A program made the position numbers and the translations under genes. The notes under the pieces are model-generated. The model did not search any database and had not been told where the DNA came from. It saw nothing but the letters and a program-made list of their open reading frames with translations. 40,139 nt of DNA from positions 1 to 40,139 of the forward strand of contig NZ_CALIMS010000001.1 in the NCBI RefSeq assembly GCF_938045345.1, given 5' to 3'. The stretch's first letter is position 1, and each line of letters opens with the position of its first letter. This stretch comes from an uncultured Campylobacter sp. Its GTDB lineage: Bacteria > Campylobacterota > Campylobacteria > Campylobacterales > Campylobacteraceae. Below are positions 24,793 through 33,034 of the stretch, piece by piece.

Positions 24793-26229
24793 ATGAAAAA
24801 AATAGTGCTTTTAAGCGCAGCTGCGGCGCTTGCCGTAAATTTAAGCGCGCAGGAAAATAGCCTTGAGATCTACGCGAACTCCGCCTTCTTGTACCAAAAC
24901 TTCGGCGCGCAAAAATCAAGCTTCAGCGTGAACGTGCCGGAGTACTTGGATATCCGCAGCATCGAGATCGCGGGCTCCTGCGAAGTGCGCGAATTATCTT
25001 TGGGAGAGATTGAGCCCGTGAAAAACGCGGAATTCGCCAAAAAAGAGGCGGACGAAAAGAGCCTGCGCGAGCTAAACGACCGCCTGGTCGCGCTTAAGGC
25101 GCAGCAGCGCTTTTTAAGCGATTTTGCGAGCTTAAAAGATAGAAGCTTGGCGAGTTTAAAAGCGGATTCGCAAAAAATTTACGACGAAGTCCTGCTTGTA
25201 GCGGGCGAAATTTCAAAGACGGACGAGCAAATCGGAAAGCTCAAAGAGAAAATTTCAAAATACGCGATCAAAAACGAGCGCCGCTTAAACGCGAACTTTG
25301 GCTGCGATCCGAGCTTTGTAAAAATAAGCTACCCCGTTGACGTAAGCGCCTACACGCACAACGAGCTCTCGGCAGATCTTGCGAGCGGCAAAATCGAGGT
25401 CGCGCAAAAGCTCTCGGTGCAAAATCCGCTAAACGCCGAGCTAGCGAATTTGACGATCGCGCTGTATCCTTACGAATACTCCTCGCAGACTGCGCCGCAG
25501 CCGTTTTACCCGTGGTACGAGGGCGAGCCTGCAAGGCCGGCACCCGCAGCGGCTTATAAAAAGGATGTGATGCTAGAGGTGGCGGATATGCAGAGGGCGC
25601 CCGCGGCGGAGGCTAGATCGTCGTATCAAAGGACGGGCGCAAATATCGAAAACTCGCTCTCAAAGGCGTGGAAAATTAGCGGCGTGAGCCTCAAAGCGGG
25701 CGAGGCGGGCGAGTTTAGCTTCGATAAACAGAGCCTGGATGCGAAATTTGATCTGCTCATCGACGGCTACGGCAGCGAGGCGGCCTACGTGCGAGCTAAA
25801 TTTAGCCCCGAAAGAAGCATAGAGGAGAGCGAAACGCTAATAAAGCTCGACGGCGTGCAGATCGGGCTCATGCATCTAGGCTTTGCCGCAAACGCCGAGG
25901 CTACGGCGTATCTGGGTAAAAACAGCCTGATCGAAATCAAAAAAGAGCAGGCGAACAACTTTACGAAAAACTCCTTTTTCGGCGGCGAAAGCAAAAATTC
26001 CATGGCTTGGGAATACGAGATCAAAAACGGCTCCAAGCGCGCTTGGAACGTGGTTTTACAAGAGCGAGCGCCCGTTTCGACGCATGAGGACGTAAAGGTC
26101 GCGCTGAAAAACTCGCCCGAGCAGAGCAGCCTCGGCAAGGACGGACTACTTAGCTGGGACTTTGAGCTAAAGCCGGGCGAGAGCAAAAAGATCCGCTTCG
26201 GCTACGAGCTAAGCAAACCGAAGAAATAA
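24793..26229 (+). CDS. Secreted DUF4139 (MuiA-like) protein
   Basis: A signal peptide (MKKIVLLSAAAALAVNLSAQ) is followed by an N-terminal DUF4140-like strand region, a coiled coil at about residues 90-160 (KSLRELNDRLVALKAQQR, EISKTDEQIGKLKEKIS), and a C-terminal beta-rich DUF4139 domain with SWDFELKPGESKKIRFGYEL near the end. The layout matches 'mucoidy inhibitor A'-type proteins, whose molecular function is not established. It is flanked by hairpins on both sides and appears to be transcribed alone. Confidence 0.85.
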   Translation: MKKIVLLSAAAALAVNLSAQENSLEIYANSAFLYQNFGAQKSSFSVNVPEYLDIRSIEIAGSCEVRELSLGEIEPVKNAEFAKKEADEKSLRELNDRLVALKAQQRFLSDFASLKDRSLASLKADSQKIYDEVLLVAGEISKTDEQIGKLKEKISKYAIKNERRLNANFGCDPSFVKISYPVDVSAYTHNELSADLASGKIEVAQKLSVQNPLNAELANLTIALYPYEYSSQTAPQPFYPWYEGEPARPAPAAAYKKDVMLEVADMQRAPAAEARSSYQRTGANIENSLSKAWKISGVSLKAGEAGEFSFDKQSLDAKFDLLIDGYGSEAAYVRAKFSPERSIEESETLIKLDGVQIGLMHLGFAANAEATAYLGKNSLIEIKKEQANNFTKNSFFGGESKNSMAWEYEIKNGSKRAWNVVLQERAPVSTHEDVKVALKNSPEQSSLGKDGLLSWDFELKPGESKKIRFGYELSKPKK

Positions 26230-26625
26230 CGAGCTTTGGCGCGGCGCGGTTAAATTTTGCGCAGCGAAGTAGCTTTTGCGGTGCCGCTAAATTTTATGCG
26301 GCACCATTTTATGAGACGGACCCCCTTTCGCCACGCCGCTGAATTTTACGAGCAGACTGACTTTTTGTGGCGCGGTTAAATTTTGCGAGCGTAAAGCTAA
26401 GGCGCGGCTTTAGAATTTATCTGAAATTTTTGGCGCCGCGTCGCTGAATTTTACGCGCTGCGCCGAGTAAAATTTAAGCGCTACAAGAACCAAAATTTAA
26501 ATGTTGCGACGATTTAAAATTTGGTAGCGCGAGATATGAAATTTAGCGATGAAAAGAGGGTTTGGTGCGGGTAGAAAAACTTTGAGCATCGCGTAAATTT
26601 ATCTCAAATTTAAAAGCTCAGGGCG
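26230..26625. other. Non-coding AAATTT-rich spacer
   Basis: No gene is supported. The spacer has several variants of the word GCGCGGTTAAATTTTGCG and related TGAATTTTACG words. A hairpin terminator for the upstream gene lies at its start. From about 26626 the first leader ORF of the downstream paralogue array begins. Confidence 0.5.
26280..26310 (+). terminator. Hairpin downstream of the DUF4139 gene
   Basis: Perfect 8-bp arms GGTGCCGC/GCGGCACC enclose a 10-base loop and are followed by ATTTT. This fits an intrinsic terminator about 50 bases after the stop codon. Confidence 0.55.
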
Positions 26626-26694
26626 ATGAACACGAAGCAAAGGTATAAATTTAACGCAGCGGCGAGGCGTGCTAGCCTTGCTGGCGGCGTTTAA
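26626..26694 (+). CDS. Leader ORF 1 (22 aa), relic of the 29415 membrane-protein start
   Basis: ATG 26626 encodes MNTKQRYKFNAAARRASLAGGV and stops 9 bases before the first array paralogue. The KQRYKF segment matches residues 12-17 of the membrane protein at 29415 (AKQRYKFHRTARY). It may be a translated leader or a truncated duplicate of that gene's 5' end. Confidence 0.35.
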   Translation: MNTKQRYKFNAAARRASLAGGV

Positions 26695-26703
26695 AGGATC
26701 GTT

Positions 26704-27531
26704 ATGAAATTTCGCAAACTTAAATTTAAAATCCTAGCCGCAGTGCTACTTTTCTGCGCCGCCTTTATCCGTATAATCCCCGATTACTCCACTTCACGAG
26801 GCTTCGCCGTGGTTACTATTTTTAGCTATTACAAATATCAAAAGGGATACTGCCTAAAAGAGAATAGGGTTTTAAGCAACGAAGAGCTACTTCAAAATGC
26901 CGCTATAAATTATTTTAAAAGATATCACGACTATGAAATTTTGCGAAATACCATTATCGATGAGCACGATATAAAAATTTTCGGACATAGTTTTTATACG
27001 GCGCGCATCTCCAAGCTCTATCTAATCGGCGATTTCAATGAAGAAAACTGGTTTGATTTTTTAGTTGAAAATACCGACAGAAAGAGTTTTGATTATGAGA
27101 TAAAAGACAAGACGCAAATAGATATCTCCGATCTATCAAAATATTTTGTATACAAGGATGAAATTTTGGGCTTTAGACAGCCTATTATCTTGTCCGAAGA
27201 GAAAAATCCATTTCATAACGGAAAAATGTTTTTAGAAAAATCATTTTTAATAAAAGAGAATAAATTTTTTGTGAATTATGCCAGACCTGATTATATAAGT
27301 TGGTATATTGAGCTTAACAATAAAGAAGATTTAACAAAAATCAAAAGCAAAGAAAATTTAATACGAATAAAAAACGGATATGAGAACTTAGAAAGCCTTA
27401 ACGAAGTCTTGGCTTATACTCATATGAAAAATCTACGACGTAAATTCTCATACGATAATTGCGGAAATATAAATTTTGATATCAAAGCTCCGGCGGAACA
27501 GGAGCTGGATATGTGGATTCACGGCGGATAA
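26704..27531 (+). CDS. Unknown membrane-anchored protein, array paralogue 1
   Basis: I do not recognise a named family. The protein has a basic N-terminus (MKFRKLKFK), one helix (about 10-24), then the block IRIIPDYSTSRGF and a region with KGYCLKENRVLSNEEL that all three array members share. The rest is hydrophilic and should be outside the membrane. A second conserved Cys lies near the C-terminus in FSYDNCGNINFD, so the two cysteines could form a disulfide. The gene is visibly AT-richer than the flanking genes, and its ribosome site AAAGGATCGTT is near-identical to that of paralogue 3. Immunity or surface-lipid roles are possible but unsupported. Confidence 0.6.
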   Translation: MKFRKLKFKILAAVLLFCAAFIRIIPDYSTSRGFAVVTIFSYYKYQKGYCLKENRVLSNEELLQNAAINYFKRYHDYEILRNTIIDEHDIKIFGHSFYTARISKLYLIGDFNEENWFDFLVENTDRKSFDYEIKDKTQIDISDLSKYFVYKDEILGFRQPIILSEEKNPFHNGKMFLEKSFLIKENKFFVNYARPDYISWYIELNNKEDLTKIKSKENLIRIKNGYENLESLNEVLAYTHMKNLRRKFSYDNCGNINFDIKAPAEQELDMWIHGG

Positions 27532-27580
27532 ATTTAATTGAAATTTTATCTTAACGAATGTAACCGAAAAAGGATAAGAG

Positions 27581-27730
27581 ATGGGCAAAAAAGAAACTGA
27601 TTTAAGATTAGAATTAGAGGGCAATTACGGTGCCGATATATTGAGTTATTATTTGTGGGGGAAGAAAACTCCTCCTGGTCCGAAAGAATTAGCCTCTAAC
27701 GAATGGATGGATAGAAAAGGACTGATATGA
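27581..27730 (+). CDS. Small ORF (49 aa) coupled to array paralogue 2
   Basis: ATG 27581 follows AAGGATAAGAG at a proper distance and encodes MGKKETDLRLELEGNYGADI, then an SYYLWGKKTPPGP segment, ending GLI. Its TGA overlaps the ATG of paralogue 2 (ATGA), which supports real translation. It has no signal or membrane segment and no family that I recognise. It could be a short cytoplasmic protein or the tail of a larger gene lost during duplication. Confidence 0.5.
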   Translation: MGKKETDLRLELEGNYGADILSYYLWGKKTPPGPKELASNEWMDRKGLI

Positions 27731-28494
27731 AATTTTATAAATCCGCTAAATTTAAAGTGCTGGCGGGCACGCTGCTTCTTATAATAATACTCTGCGCCGT
27801 ATTTATCCGTATAATTCCCGATTATTCTACTTCACGAGGCTTTGTGATAGTTTCTCTCTCTGACTACGACAAATACAAGCAGGGATACTGCTTAAAAGAG
27901 GATAGAATTTTGCCCAAAGAGGAGCTGTATAAAAGAGTAGCAGGAGCGTATTTAGATTATGATATAAAACTAGATTGGATGATTGACGATTACAAATTTA
28001 AAACCTACGGTAGTTTTTGGCATAGTAGATACGAGGTTGCATACTATGAACTAGAAAATATAAACTTATCGAATTGTTTTGAAGTATTAGAAAAATATTA
28101 TCAAGAGGGAAAAACGACCGAGGATATACTGATGAAAGAGCTAAAGGCTAAAAAAACCGATCCAAAGAAATATCTAAAAATAAATTTGAACGATATGAGC
28201 GTTGGATTTGATAGACCGATAGTTGGAATAGATGGTAGCGAGAATGATGTTACTGGCACTTTGCTCCTTGATAAATTCGCTATATTTAACGGCAATTATA
28301 TGCAATTTAACCATTCGGAGTATCTGTGCGATACGAGAGAGAGAGGAAATTTTATTATCGTGAAGAAATATTATAAAGAGAGAAAAAATGCCGTAGTTGG
28401 TATCGGAAAAGGTTTTAAATTTGATAACTGCGGCAATATAAATTATCCGCTGGAAGAATATTATTTGGGCGGTAGAGATATAGAGAGGCGCTAA
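27727..28494 (+). CDS. Unknown membrane-anchored protein, array paralogue 2
   Basis: This 255-residue protein shares with its neighbours an N-terminal anchor helix (VLAGTLLLIIILCAVFI), RIIPDYSTSRGFVIVSLSDYDKYKQGYCLKEDRILPKEELYKR and the C-terminal FDNCGNINYP motif. The middle part diverges strongly between copies, which suggests diversifying selection or domain swapping. Its start is coupled to a 49-aa ORF rather than to a KQRYKF-type leader. The function is unknown. Confidence 0.6.
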   Translation: MKFYKSAKFKVLAGTLLLIIILCAVFIRIIPDYSTSRGFVIVSLSDYDKYKQGYCLKEDRILPKEELYKRVAGAYLDYDIKLDWMIDDYKFKTYGSFWHSRYEVAYYELENINLSNCFEVLEKYYQEGKTTEDILMKELKAKKTDPKKYLKINLNDMSVGFDRPIVGIDGSENDVTGTLLLDKFAIFNGNYMQFNHSEYLCDTRERGNFIIVKKYYKERKNAVVGIGKGFKFDNCGNINYPLEEYYLGGRDIERR

Positions 28495-28541
28495 ATTCTC
28501 TAATATGAATTTTGTTAAAAAATTTAAGGGACTTAAGACCG

Positions 28542-28625
28542 ATGGATGCGGAACAAAGGTATAAATTTCACAGAACGGCGAAGTATGCGTTTGCTTCGCT
28601 GGCGGCATTTAAAGGATCATTATGA
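28542..28625 (+). CDS. Leader ORF 2 (27 aa), overlapping the start of paralogue 3
   Basis: It reads MDAEQRYKFHRTAKYAFASL and ends AAFKGSL; its TGA overlaps the ATG of paralogue 3. QRYKFHRTA is identical to residues in the membrane protein at 29415. The overlap suggests translational coupling. It may be a truncated copy of that gene's 5' end that now serves as a leader. Confidence 0.4.
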   Translation: MDAEQRYKFHRTAKYAFASLAAFKGSL

Positions 28626-29410
28626 AATTTCGCAAACTTAAATTTAAAATCCTAGCCGTAGTGCTGCTTCTTATAATAATACTCTGCGCCGCATTTATCC
28701 GTATAATTCCCGATTTTTCCACTTCGCGAGGCTTTGTGATAGTTTCTCTCCCTGATTACAACAAATACAAGCAAGGATACTGCCTTAAAGAGGATAGAAT
28801 TTTACCGAAAGAGGAGCTGTATAAAAGAGCGATTTTGGATTTTTTTGAAAAAGGCAAAATAATTCTTTATACTGCGAGGAGCAATGATTGTAAAAAATTC
28901 AAGGATATAAATAAATGCAGAGATATCTATAATAAAATGCTGAATTATTACGCTGCTTATGGGTACGGCAATAAAATAACATATGATAAAGTATTGGAAA
29001 TAAACCGAGATAGAAATATCTCTTATAATAAATCAAGATATATCTATTTTGAATTACTCAATTTAAAGCCTATTGTTTTGACACAGGAGTCTATAAGCGT
29101 AAATTTAGATAAAAATAGTGCAGGATTTACTACTCCGATAATTCAATTGGTAGGCGAGCATGAGTATTATCTATATAATGGAGATGGCATAATTCTAAAT
29201 AGAAATAAATTGGCTTTTACCTACATCTATCTTTTTGATAGCGAAAAATTTATGGAGCAAATAAATAAAGAATTAAGTTGGTATGAGAACCATAAATCAG
29301 ATCTTAAACAAAATATTAGCTATTTAGAATTTGATAACTGTGGCACTACGAAAACCAATATAGACAAAAGTGTTGAGAGTATGATAAAAGAATTGGCAAA
29401 TATGCCCTGA
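28622..29410 (+). CDS. Unknown membrane-anchored protein, array paralogue 3
   Basis: The first 40 bases are almost identical to paralogue 1, whereas residues 18-70 (IIILCAAFIRIIPDFSTSRGF, YNKYKQGYCLKEDRILPKEELYKRA) are closest to paralogue 2, so this copy looks like a mosaic. The C-terminal part keeps EFDNCGTTKTNID. The gene is AT-rich with one N-terminal helix and an extracytoplasmic body of about 235 residues. It is followed after 4 bases by the polytopic membrane protein gene. The function is unknown. Confidence 0.6.
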   Translation: MKFRKLKFKILAVVLLLIIILCAAFIRIIPDFSTSRGFVIVSLPDYNKYKQGYCLKEDRILPKEELYKRAILDFFEKGKIILYTARSNDCKKFKDINKCRDIYNKMLNYYAAYGYGNKITYDKVLEINRDRNISYNKSRYIYFELLNLKPIVLTQESISVNLDKNSAGFTTPIIQLVGEHEYYLYNGDGIILNRNKLAFTYIYLFDSEKFMEQINKELSWYENHKSDLKQNISYLEFDNCGTTKTNIDKSVESMIKELANMP

Positions 29411-29414
29411 TAAA

Positions 29415-29792
29415 ATGTCAAGGAGTGCGCAAGATATAGTGAGTGCAAAGCAAAGGTATAAATTTCACAGGACAGCGAGATATTTGCTCGCTTTGCCGAT
29501 GGTTTTCTTGCTTGATTGGTGGGCGGCGGCTTTGATTTTGGCGGTTTTGCCTTTTGATGGCGCGCTAAGGATTGCTGTTTTTGTAGCAATATTTGCGATT
29601 TTGGATTGCACGCCGCTTTGGTATTTGTTCAAAAGGTATAAAAACTTTAAGCTAAGTAAGCTATTTATAAAAAATCCAAATCTCAGTTTGCTGCTTTTTG
29701 CGGTAGAAAATTTATCGCTCGGCGCTTTTTACGGCGGGTTTTTGGCGTGCCTCGCGGAGGGGTATTTTTTGGGCGAGCGTACCGCCGGCTAG
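29415..29792 (+). CDS. Small polytopic membrane protein, last helix cut off by an in-frame amber codon
   Basis: The 125-residue frame starts MSRSAQDIVSAKQRYKFHRTARY and has about three helices (YLLALPMVFLLDWWAAALILAVL, RIAVFVAIFAIL and a C-terminal one). It stops at TAG 29790-29792 after GERTAG. The same frame then continues for 27 codons as SAAFVFAFALVCLIVFVISY and VFNEKKS to TAA 29876, which reads as a further membrane helix with a positive tail. This is either a recent nonsense mutation or a read-through site. The family is not recognised. Its 5' end is the source of the leader ORF sequences at 26626 and 28542. Confidence 0.6.
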   Translation: MSRSAQDIVSAKQRYKFHRTARYLLALPMVFLLDWWAAALILAVLPFDGALRIAVFVAIFAILDCTPLWYLFKRYKNFKLSKLFIKNPNLSLLLFAVENLSLGAFYGGFLACLAEGYFLGERTAG

Positions 29793-29876
29793 AGCGCGGC
29801 GTTTGTATTCGCGTTCGCGCTCGTTTGTCTGATCGTTTTCGTGATCTCGTATGTGTTTAACGAAAAGAAAAGTTAA

Positions 29877-30333
29877 ACTTATGCGCCTTTCGCGCCCGCC
29901 AAATTTTATCTCTCGCGCGATACGGACTTAGGTGCGGATTTAGCCCTCGCAAGCTGGGCGCTATTTAAAATTTAGCTTATCCCGCTTGCTTTAAAATTTC
30001 GTAGTCGAAAAAGCTCCGCCGCGCTCGCTAAATTTTATCTTGCCGCAACTCGAAACCTACTTGCCGCCATACACACTGCGCTTTAGCACTCGCACGATAC
30101 GCGCCTATTGCCGCTGCGGCGTTTGCAAAATTTTAAAACGGCGCGGAACTCGCCTCGCAAACGACGATATTACGCCGCAGGCTTATCTATTTATTTATGC
30201 GGGTAGCGGAAGCCTTCGGCGGGCTAAAGACGAGACCCTTATCTTAGCCGCAAAGCAAGTCCAAGCTTCGGTAGAGAAAAATACGAGCGGCGAATGCAGA
30301 AGCAAAAACCAAGCGGGTGCGTTTGCCCCAAAT
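29877..30333. other. Intergenic region with no supported gene
   Basis: GC-rich blocks alternate with AAATTT words. A 101-codon open frame at 30040-30345 has no ribosome site, an arginine-rich composition and no recognisable motif, so it is not called. Confidence 0.5.
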
Positions 30334-31017
30334 CTAGCCCTTTAGCTTCATCATTTTTTCTAAAATTTCATAGACTAGATCAAACTTCGTAAAGCCGTCC
30401 CTGTCTAAAAAATGCCCGCCCTTCTCCACTTCGTAAAACTTAGCATCGATCTGCCCCGCTAACTCGCGGCTGAAGCTAAACGGCACGATATAATCGTCCT
30501 TCGCAGAAATTACAGCGCGCTGTTTTGCGGCGGCTTTTATGCGCTCAAAATCAAAGCCTTTATCCATAAACTCATCTAAAATTTTAAATTGCGGATCGCT
30601 AAGCGGCTTTGCAAGCCCCGAAACTAGCACGATGCCCTCTACTGCGCCGCCCATGGCACTGCTTTGTAAGAAATTTAAGATCGTAGGGCATCCGAGGCTG
30701 TGTCCGACCAGATAGACTTCGCCTTCAAATTTTACGCTTTCTCGCAATGTCTTCAGCCACTCATCAAGCCTTGGGTGCGCAGGCGTAGGCATCGCTAAAA
30801 TTTCCGCCCTCGCGCCCGATTTTTCGATCTCGCCTTTAAGCCAAGCAAACCAGTGCTTCTTAGGCGAAGCATCGTAGCCGTGCACGATATAGACGCACTT
30901 TTGCATATTTTTCTCCTTCGAATTTAAGCTCGCCCCAAACGAGGCGGTACCGACGCAAAGTAGCGAAGCTGCGCACGCCAAGCTAAATTTCATCGCATTT
31001 CGTCTTTTGCTATTCAT
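30334..31017 (-). CDS. RBBP9/YdeN-type serine hydrolase with two possible starts
   Basis: The alpha/beta-hydrolase core matches the small RBBP9/YdeN family: VYIVHGYDASPKKHWFAWLK, nucleophile elbow GHSLGC, Asp in ISAKDDYIVPF and His in KGGHFLDRDGF complete the triad. The natural substrate of this family is unknown. The long form (227 aa) has a signal-peptide-like start (MKFSLACAASLLCVGTASFGAS) behind a GAGGAG site. An internal ATG at 30906 (MQKCVYIVHG) has a better AAGGAG site and gives 190 residues, the usual cytoplasmic size. Both exported and cytoplasmic forms may be made. Confidence 0.82.
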   Translation of the reverse strand: MNSKRRNAMKFSLACAASLLCVGTASFGASLNSKEKNMQKCVYIVHGYDASPKKHWFAWLKGEIEKSGARAEILAMPTPAHPRLDEWLKTLRESVKFEGEVYLVGHSLGCPTILNFLQSSAMGGAVEGIVLVSGLAKPLSDPQFKILDEFMDKGFDFERIKAAAKQRAVISAKDDYIVPFSFSRELAGQIDAKFYEVEKGGHFLDRDGFTKFDLVYEILEKMMKLKG

Positions 31018-31153
31018 CTATAGCTCCTCTCATTTCTAAAGCGGACATTTTACATCGTTTTTTAAAAAAGACCTCTTAAAACGTTCGCGTAGATCTATAA
31101 AAATCTGCTGCAAAGCCGCTTGTGCGCAAAATTTTAAAATTTCAATCCGCGCC

Positions 31154-31975
31154 CTAGCCCTTGCAAATCGTGATTTTATCGGCAAATTTACCCAAAAAGT
31201 GATACCCCGAGCCCGCCTGCGCGATGATATCAAGCACCACGTCCGCATCCCGCACGAGCGTGCCGCCCGCAAAGTCCACGCCGCGCTCAAACAGCACCTG
31301 CGGCAATAGCGGCGTGGTGGGCCCCACGAGCACGAGCTTGGCGCCGCTTTTTTTCAGTCGCAAAAGTCCATCGAGCGTGTCGTTGATGAGCGTCGTAGCC
31401 GTGATTATCACGTTATCTGCGCGCGGCACGACGCTTGCGGCCTCGCTTGCAGGCAGATAAAACGGCAGCTCCGCCTCTTTGAGCGTGCTTTTGTCGAGCT
31501 CTAAAATTTTAAAATCCGCGCCATTTTTCATCAGCGCCTTGATGTAGGGCACCAGCGCGCCCACGACGACGCTAAAGCTACCGCGCTCGATCCGCAGCTG
31601 CTCAAAGGGATCGGCGCCGAATTTCACATCATAATCGGCGGTGATTTTATCGAAACACGCCCTTCCGAGCGCATTTAGCGCGGCGAGCGCGAGCGTCTTT
31701 TTAAGCGGCGCGGCAGAGCCCAGATCGCGCAGCAGATAGCGCACGCTCTTGCCTGCGATATTGCCCGAATCGGGCATCACGCTTGCTTGCGAGGGGCAGC
31801 AAACAGCGCCCGATAGGGACTTTAGCGGCGTATAGCTAAGCCCGCACGCGCCTCCGCTCAGCTTCACGCCGCTAAAAAACAGCCCCACGACCGCGCGCTC
31901 GATCTTAATATCCAGCGCCCGGGCGCCTAAAATTTCTTTCGCGCACTCCAGCGTCTGATCTAAAATTTCGCTCAT
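31154..31975 (-). CDS. DUF4213/DUF364 putative heavy-metal chelation protein
   Basis: The N-terminal half (AVVGLFFSGVKLSGGACGLSYTPLK, then VCCPSQASVMPDSG) fits DUF4213, and the C-terminal half (ADNVIITATTLINDTLDGLL, KLVLVGPTTPLLPQVLFERGVDFAGGTLVRD) fits the DUF364 Rossmann-like domain. The pair is annotated as a putative metal-chelating or metallocofactor-related protein; the biochemical role is unknown. A good AAAGGAG site fixes the start. Its promoter and leader share a 14-bp motif with larA, so joint regulation with nickel-cofactor metabolism is possible. Confidence 0.85.
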   Translation of the reverse strand: MSEILDQTLECAKEILGARALDIKIERAVVGLFFSGVKLSGGACGLSYTPLKSLSGAVCCPSQASVMPDSGNIAGKSVRYLLRDLGSAAPLKKTLALAALNALGRACFDKITADYDVKFGADPFEQLRIERGSFSVVVGALVPYIKALMKNGADFKILELDKSTLKEAELPFYLPASEAASVVPRADNVIITATTLINDTLDGLLRLKKSGAKLVLVGPTTPLLPQVLFERGVDFAGGTLVRDADVVLDIIAQAGSGYHFLGKFADKITICKG

Positions 31976-31988
31976 TTTCGCTCCTTTA

Positions 31989-32011
31989 ATGTGGAATTTG
32001 GCGCCATTATA
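31989..32011 (-). promoter_or_regulatory. DUF364 promoter (-10) and leader motif shared with larA
   Basis: On the minus strand TATAAT (32011-32006), a three-base gap, then GCCAAATTCCACAT (32002-31989), directly before the AAAGGAG ribosome site. The arrangement is identical to that at 4661-4683. Confidence 0.6.
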
Positions 32012-32524
32012 GCTTAAAATTTCGGCGCCCGTATTGATATAAATTTATTGATCGCGCGACGGGCGAATGCGGCTTGGAATTTTAAACTAATCGGCGGCGG
32101 GACGAAGCGGCAGGCGCGAGATAAAATTTATGTAGCGAGAGCGTATCGTTGCGGCTTGGAATTTTAAACTAATCGGCGGCGCGGACGGATCAAATTTAAC
32201 GAGAGCAAGCCGATGCGAGCTCAGGCAAATACGAGCAAATTTAATAATTGCGTGCGAACGCAAACTCGGACGCGAGCTAAATTTAACGAAAGCGGCAGCG
32301 GCGGGCAAAATTTAATAAAAGGTGGGGGCGCGGGTAAAATTCAAGCCGCACGCGGATAAAATTCAAACGGCGAGCCATATCTGCGACGAGCCATGTCTGT
32401 CGCGGGATTAAATTTTATTTCCTACCTGCCGCAAGGCTAAATTTTATTTCATATCCGCCGAAGGGTTAAATTTTATTTCCGATCCATCGCGGGACTAAAT
32501 TTCATTTTTCGATCCGCCGCGAGG
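32012..32524. other. Repeat-rich intergenic region
   Basis: No gene is supported. It contains a two-copy exact 32-bp direct repeat (32068-32099 and 32150-32181) and, on its right side, a degenerate tandem array of five 29-30-bp units (32401-32545) that runs into the end of the next gene. AAATTT is frequent throughout. Confidence 0.6.
32068..32181. repeat. Exact 32-bp direct repeat, two copies 82 bp apart
   Basis: Copies at 32068-32099 and 32150-32181 are identical; both contain GGAATTTTAAACTAATCGGC. The spacing of 82 bases start to start suggests a local duplication or slippage event. Confidence 0.8.
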
Positions 32525-32545
32525 CTAAATTTTATTTTCCGAAAG
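32401..32545. repeat. Five-unit degenerate tandem repeat (29-30 bp) entering a gene end
   Basis: Units begin at 32401, 32430, 32459, 32488 and 32518 and share the core CGCGGGnTAAATTTTATTTCC followed by a short GATCCGC-like end. The last unit lies inside the 3' end of the minus-strand NosL-like gene and provides its stop codon (TAG in AAATTTAGCC on that strand). Confidence 0.75.
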
Positions 32546-33034
32546 CAGGATGTTGATGAGCGGATTTAGCAGCGTCTCGCCGCGAGCGGCGCACAGCACG
32601 ATCTCGTCGTAGTAGTAGTCGCTCCTGCCGTAGTTGTGAAACTCATACGCCCCAAAGCCATATCCCATCGGCGTGATCTCGACGCGCGAGTACCAGGCGT
32701 CCTTGGCGATGATGTATTTTTCGGTGTCTTGCGAATAAACCCACACCACGATCTCGTCTCTGTTTTTTTGCCGCATCAGCCACATAAAGACGTTTGCGAT
32801 GTCGTTGAAAAAATATGTATCGCCGTTTGGCATAACGGCCTGGGCGGTGTTGTACAGATCGTTTATCACCGTGCCGCTCTCGTGGCATAGGTATTTGCCA
32901 AATTCGATCTGCAGCGGCTGCTTATCGGTGTTGCCGTGACGCACGGAAATTTTGGATTCGGCTATATCCATGGACGATATGAGTAGTCCCATCACGCAGG
33001 CGAGCAAAACCGTGGCAAAAATTTTCTTAATCAT
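32525..33034 (-). CDS. NosL-like exported protein, last gene of the copper/ABC operon
   Basis: After an N-terminal signal or anchor helix, the 169-residue protein shows a NosL-type pattern: FGKYLCHESGTVIND, NGDTYFFNDIANVFMWLM, WVYSQDTEKYIIAKDAWYS and PMGYGFGAYEF. The usual CxxCGM copper site is replaced by a single Cys (LCHES). Its ATG overlaps the stop of the upstream polytopic protein. The C-terminus is encoded by a tandem-repeat unit, so it may have been altered recently. Copper handling in the periplasm is inferred from family and context. Confidence 0.7.
   Translation of the reverse strand: MIKKIFATVLLACVMGLLISSMDIAESKISVRHGNTDKQPLQIEFGKYLCHESGTVINDLYNTAQAVMPNGDTYFFNDIANVFMWLMRQKNRDEIVVWVYSQDTEKYIIAKDAWYSRVEITPMGYGFGAYEFHNYGRSDYYYDEIVLCAARGETLLNPLINILLSENKI

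Noticed and set aside
30040..30345. A 101-codon plus-strand open frame
   Set aside because: No ribosome site, Arg/Cys-rich composition typical of antisense or spacer DNA, and no recognisable motif; it also overlaps the end of the hydrolase gene.
32401..32545. Tandem repeat considered as a CRISPR array
   Set aside because: Units are head-to-tail without unique spacers of constant length, are degenerate, and no cas genes are nearby.
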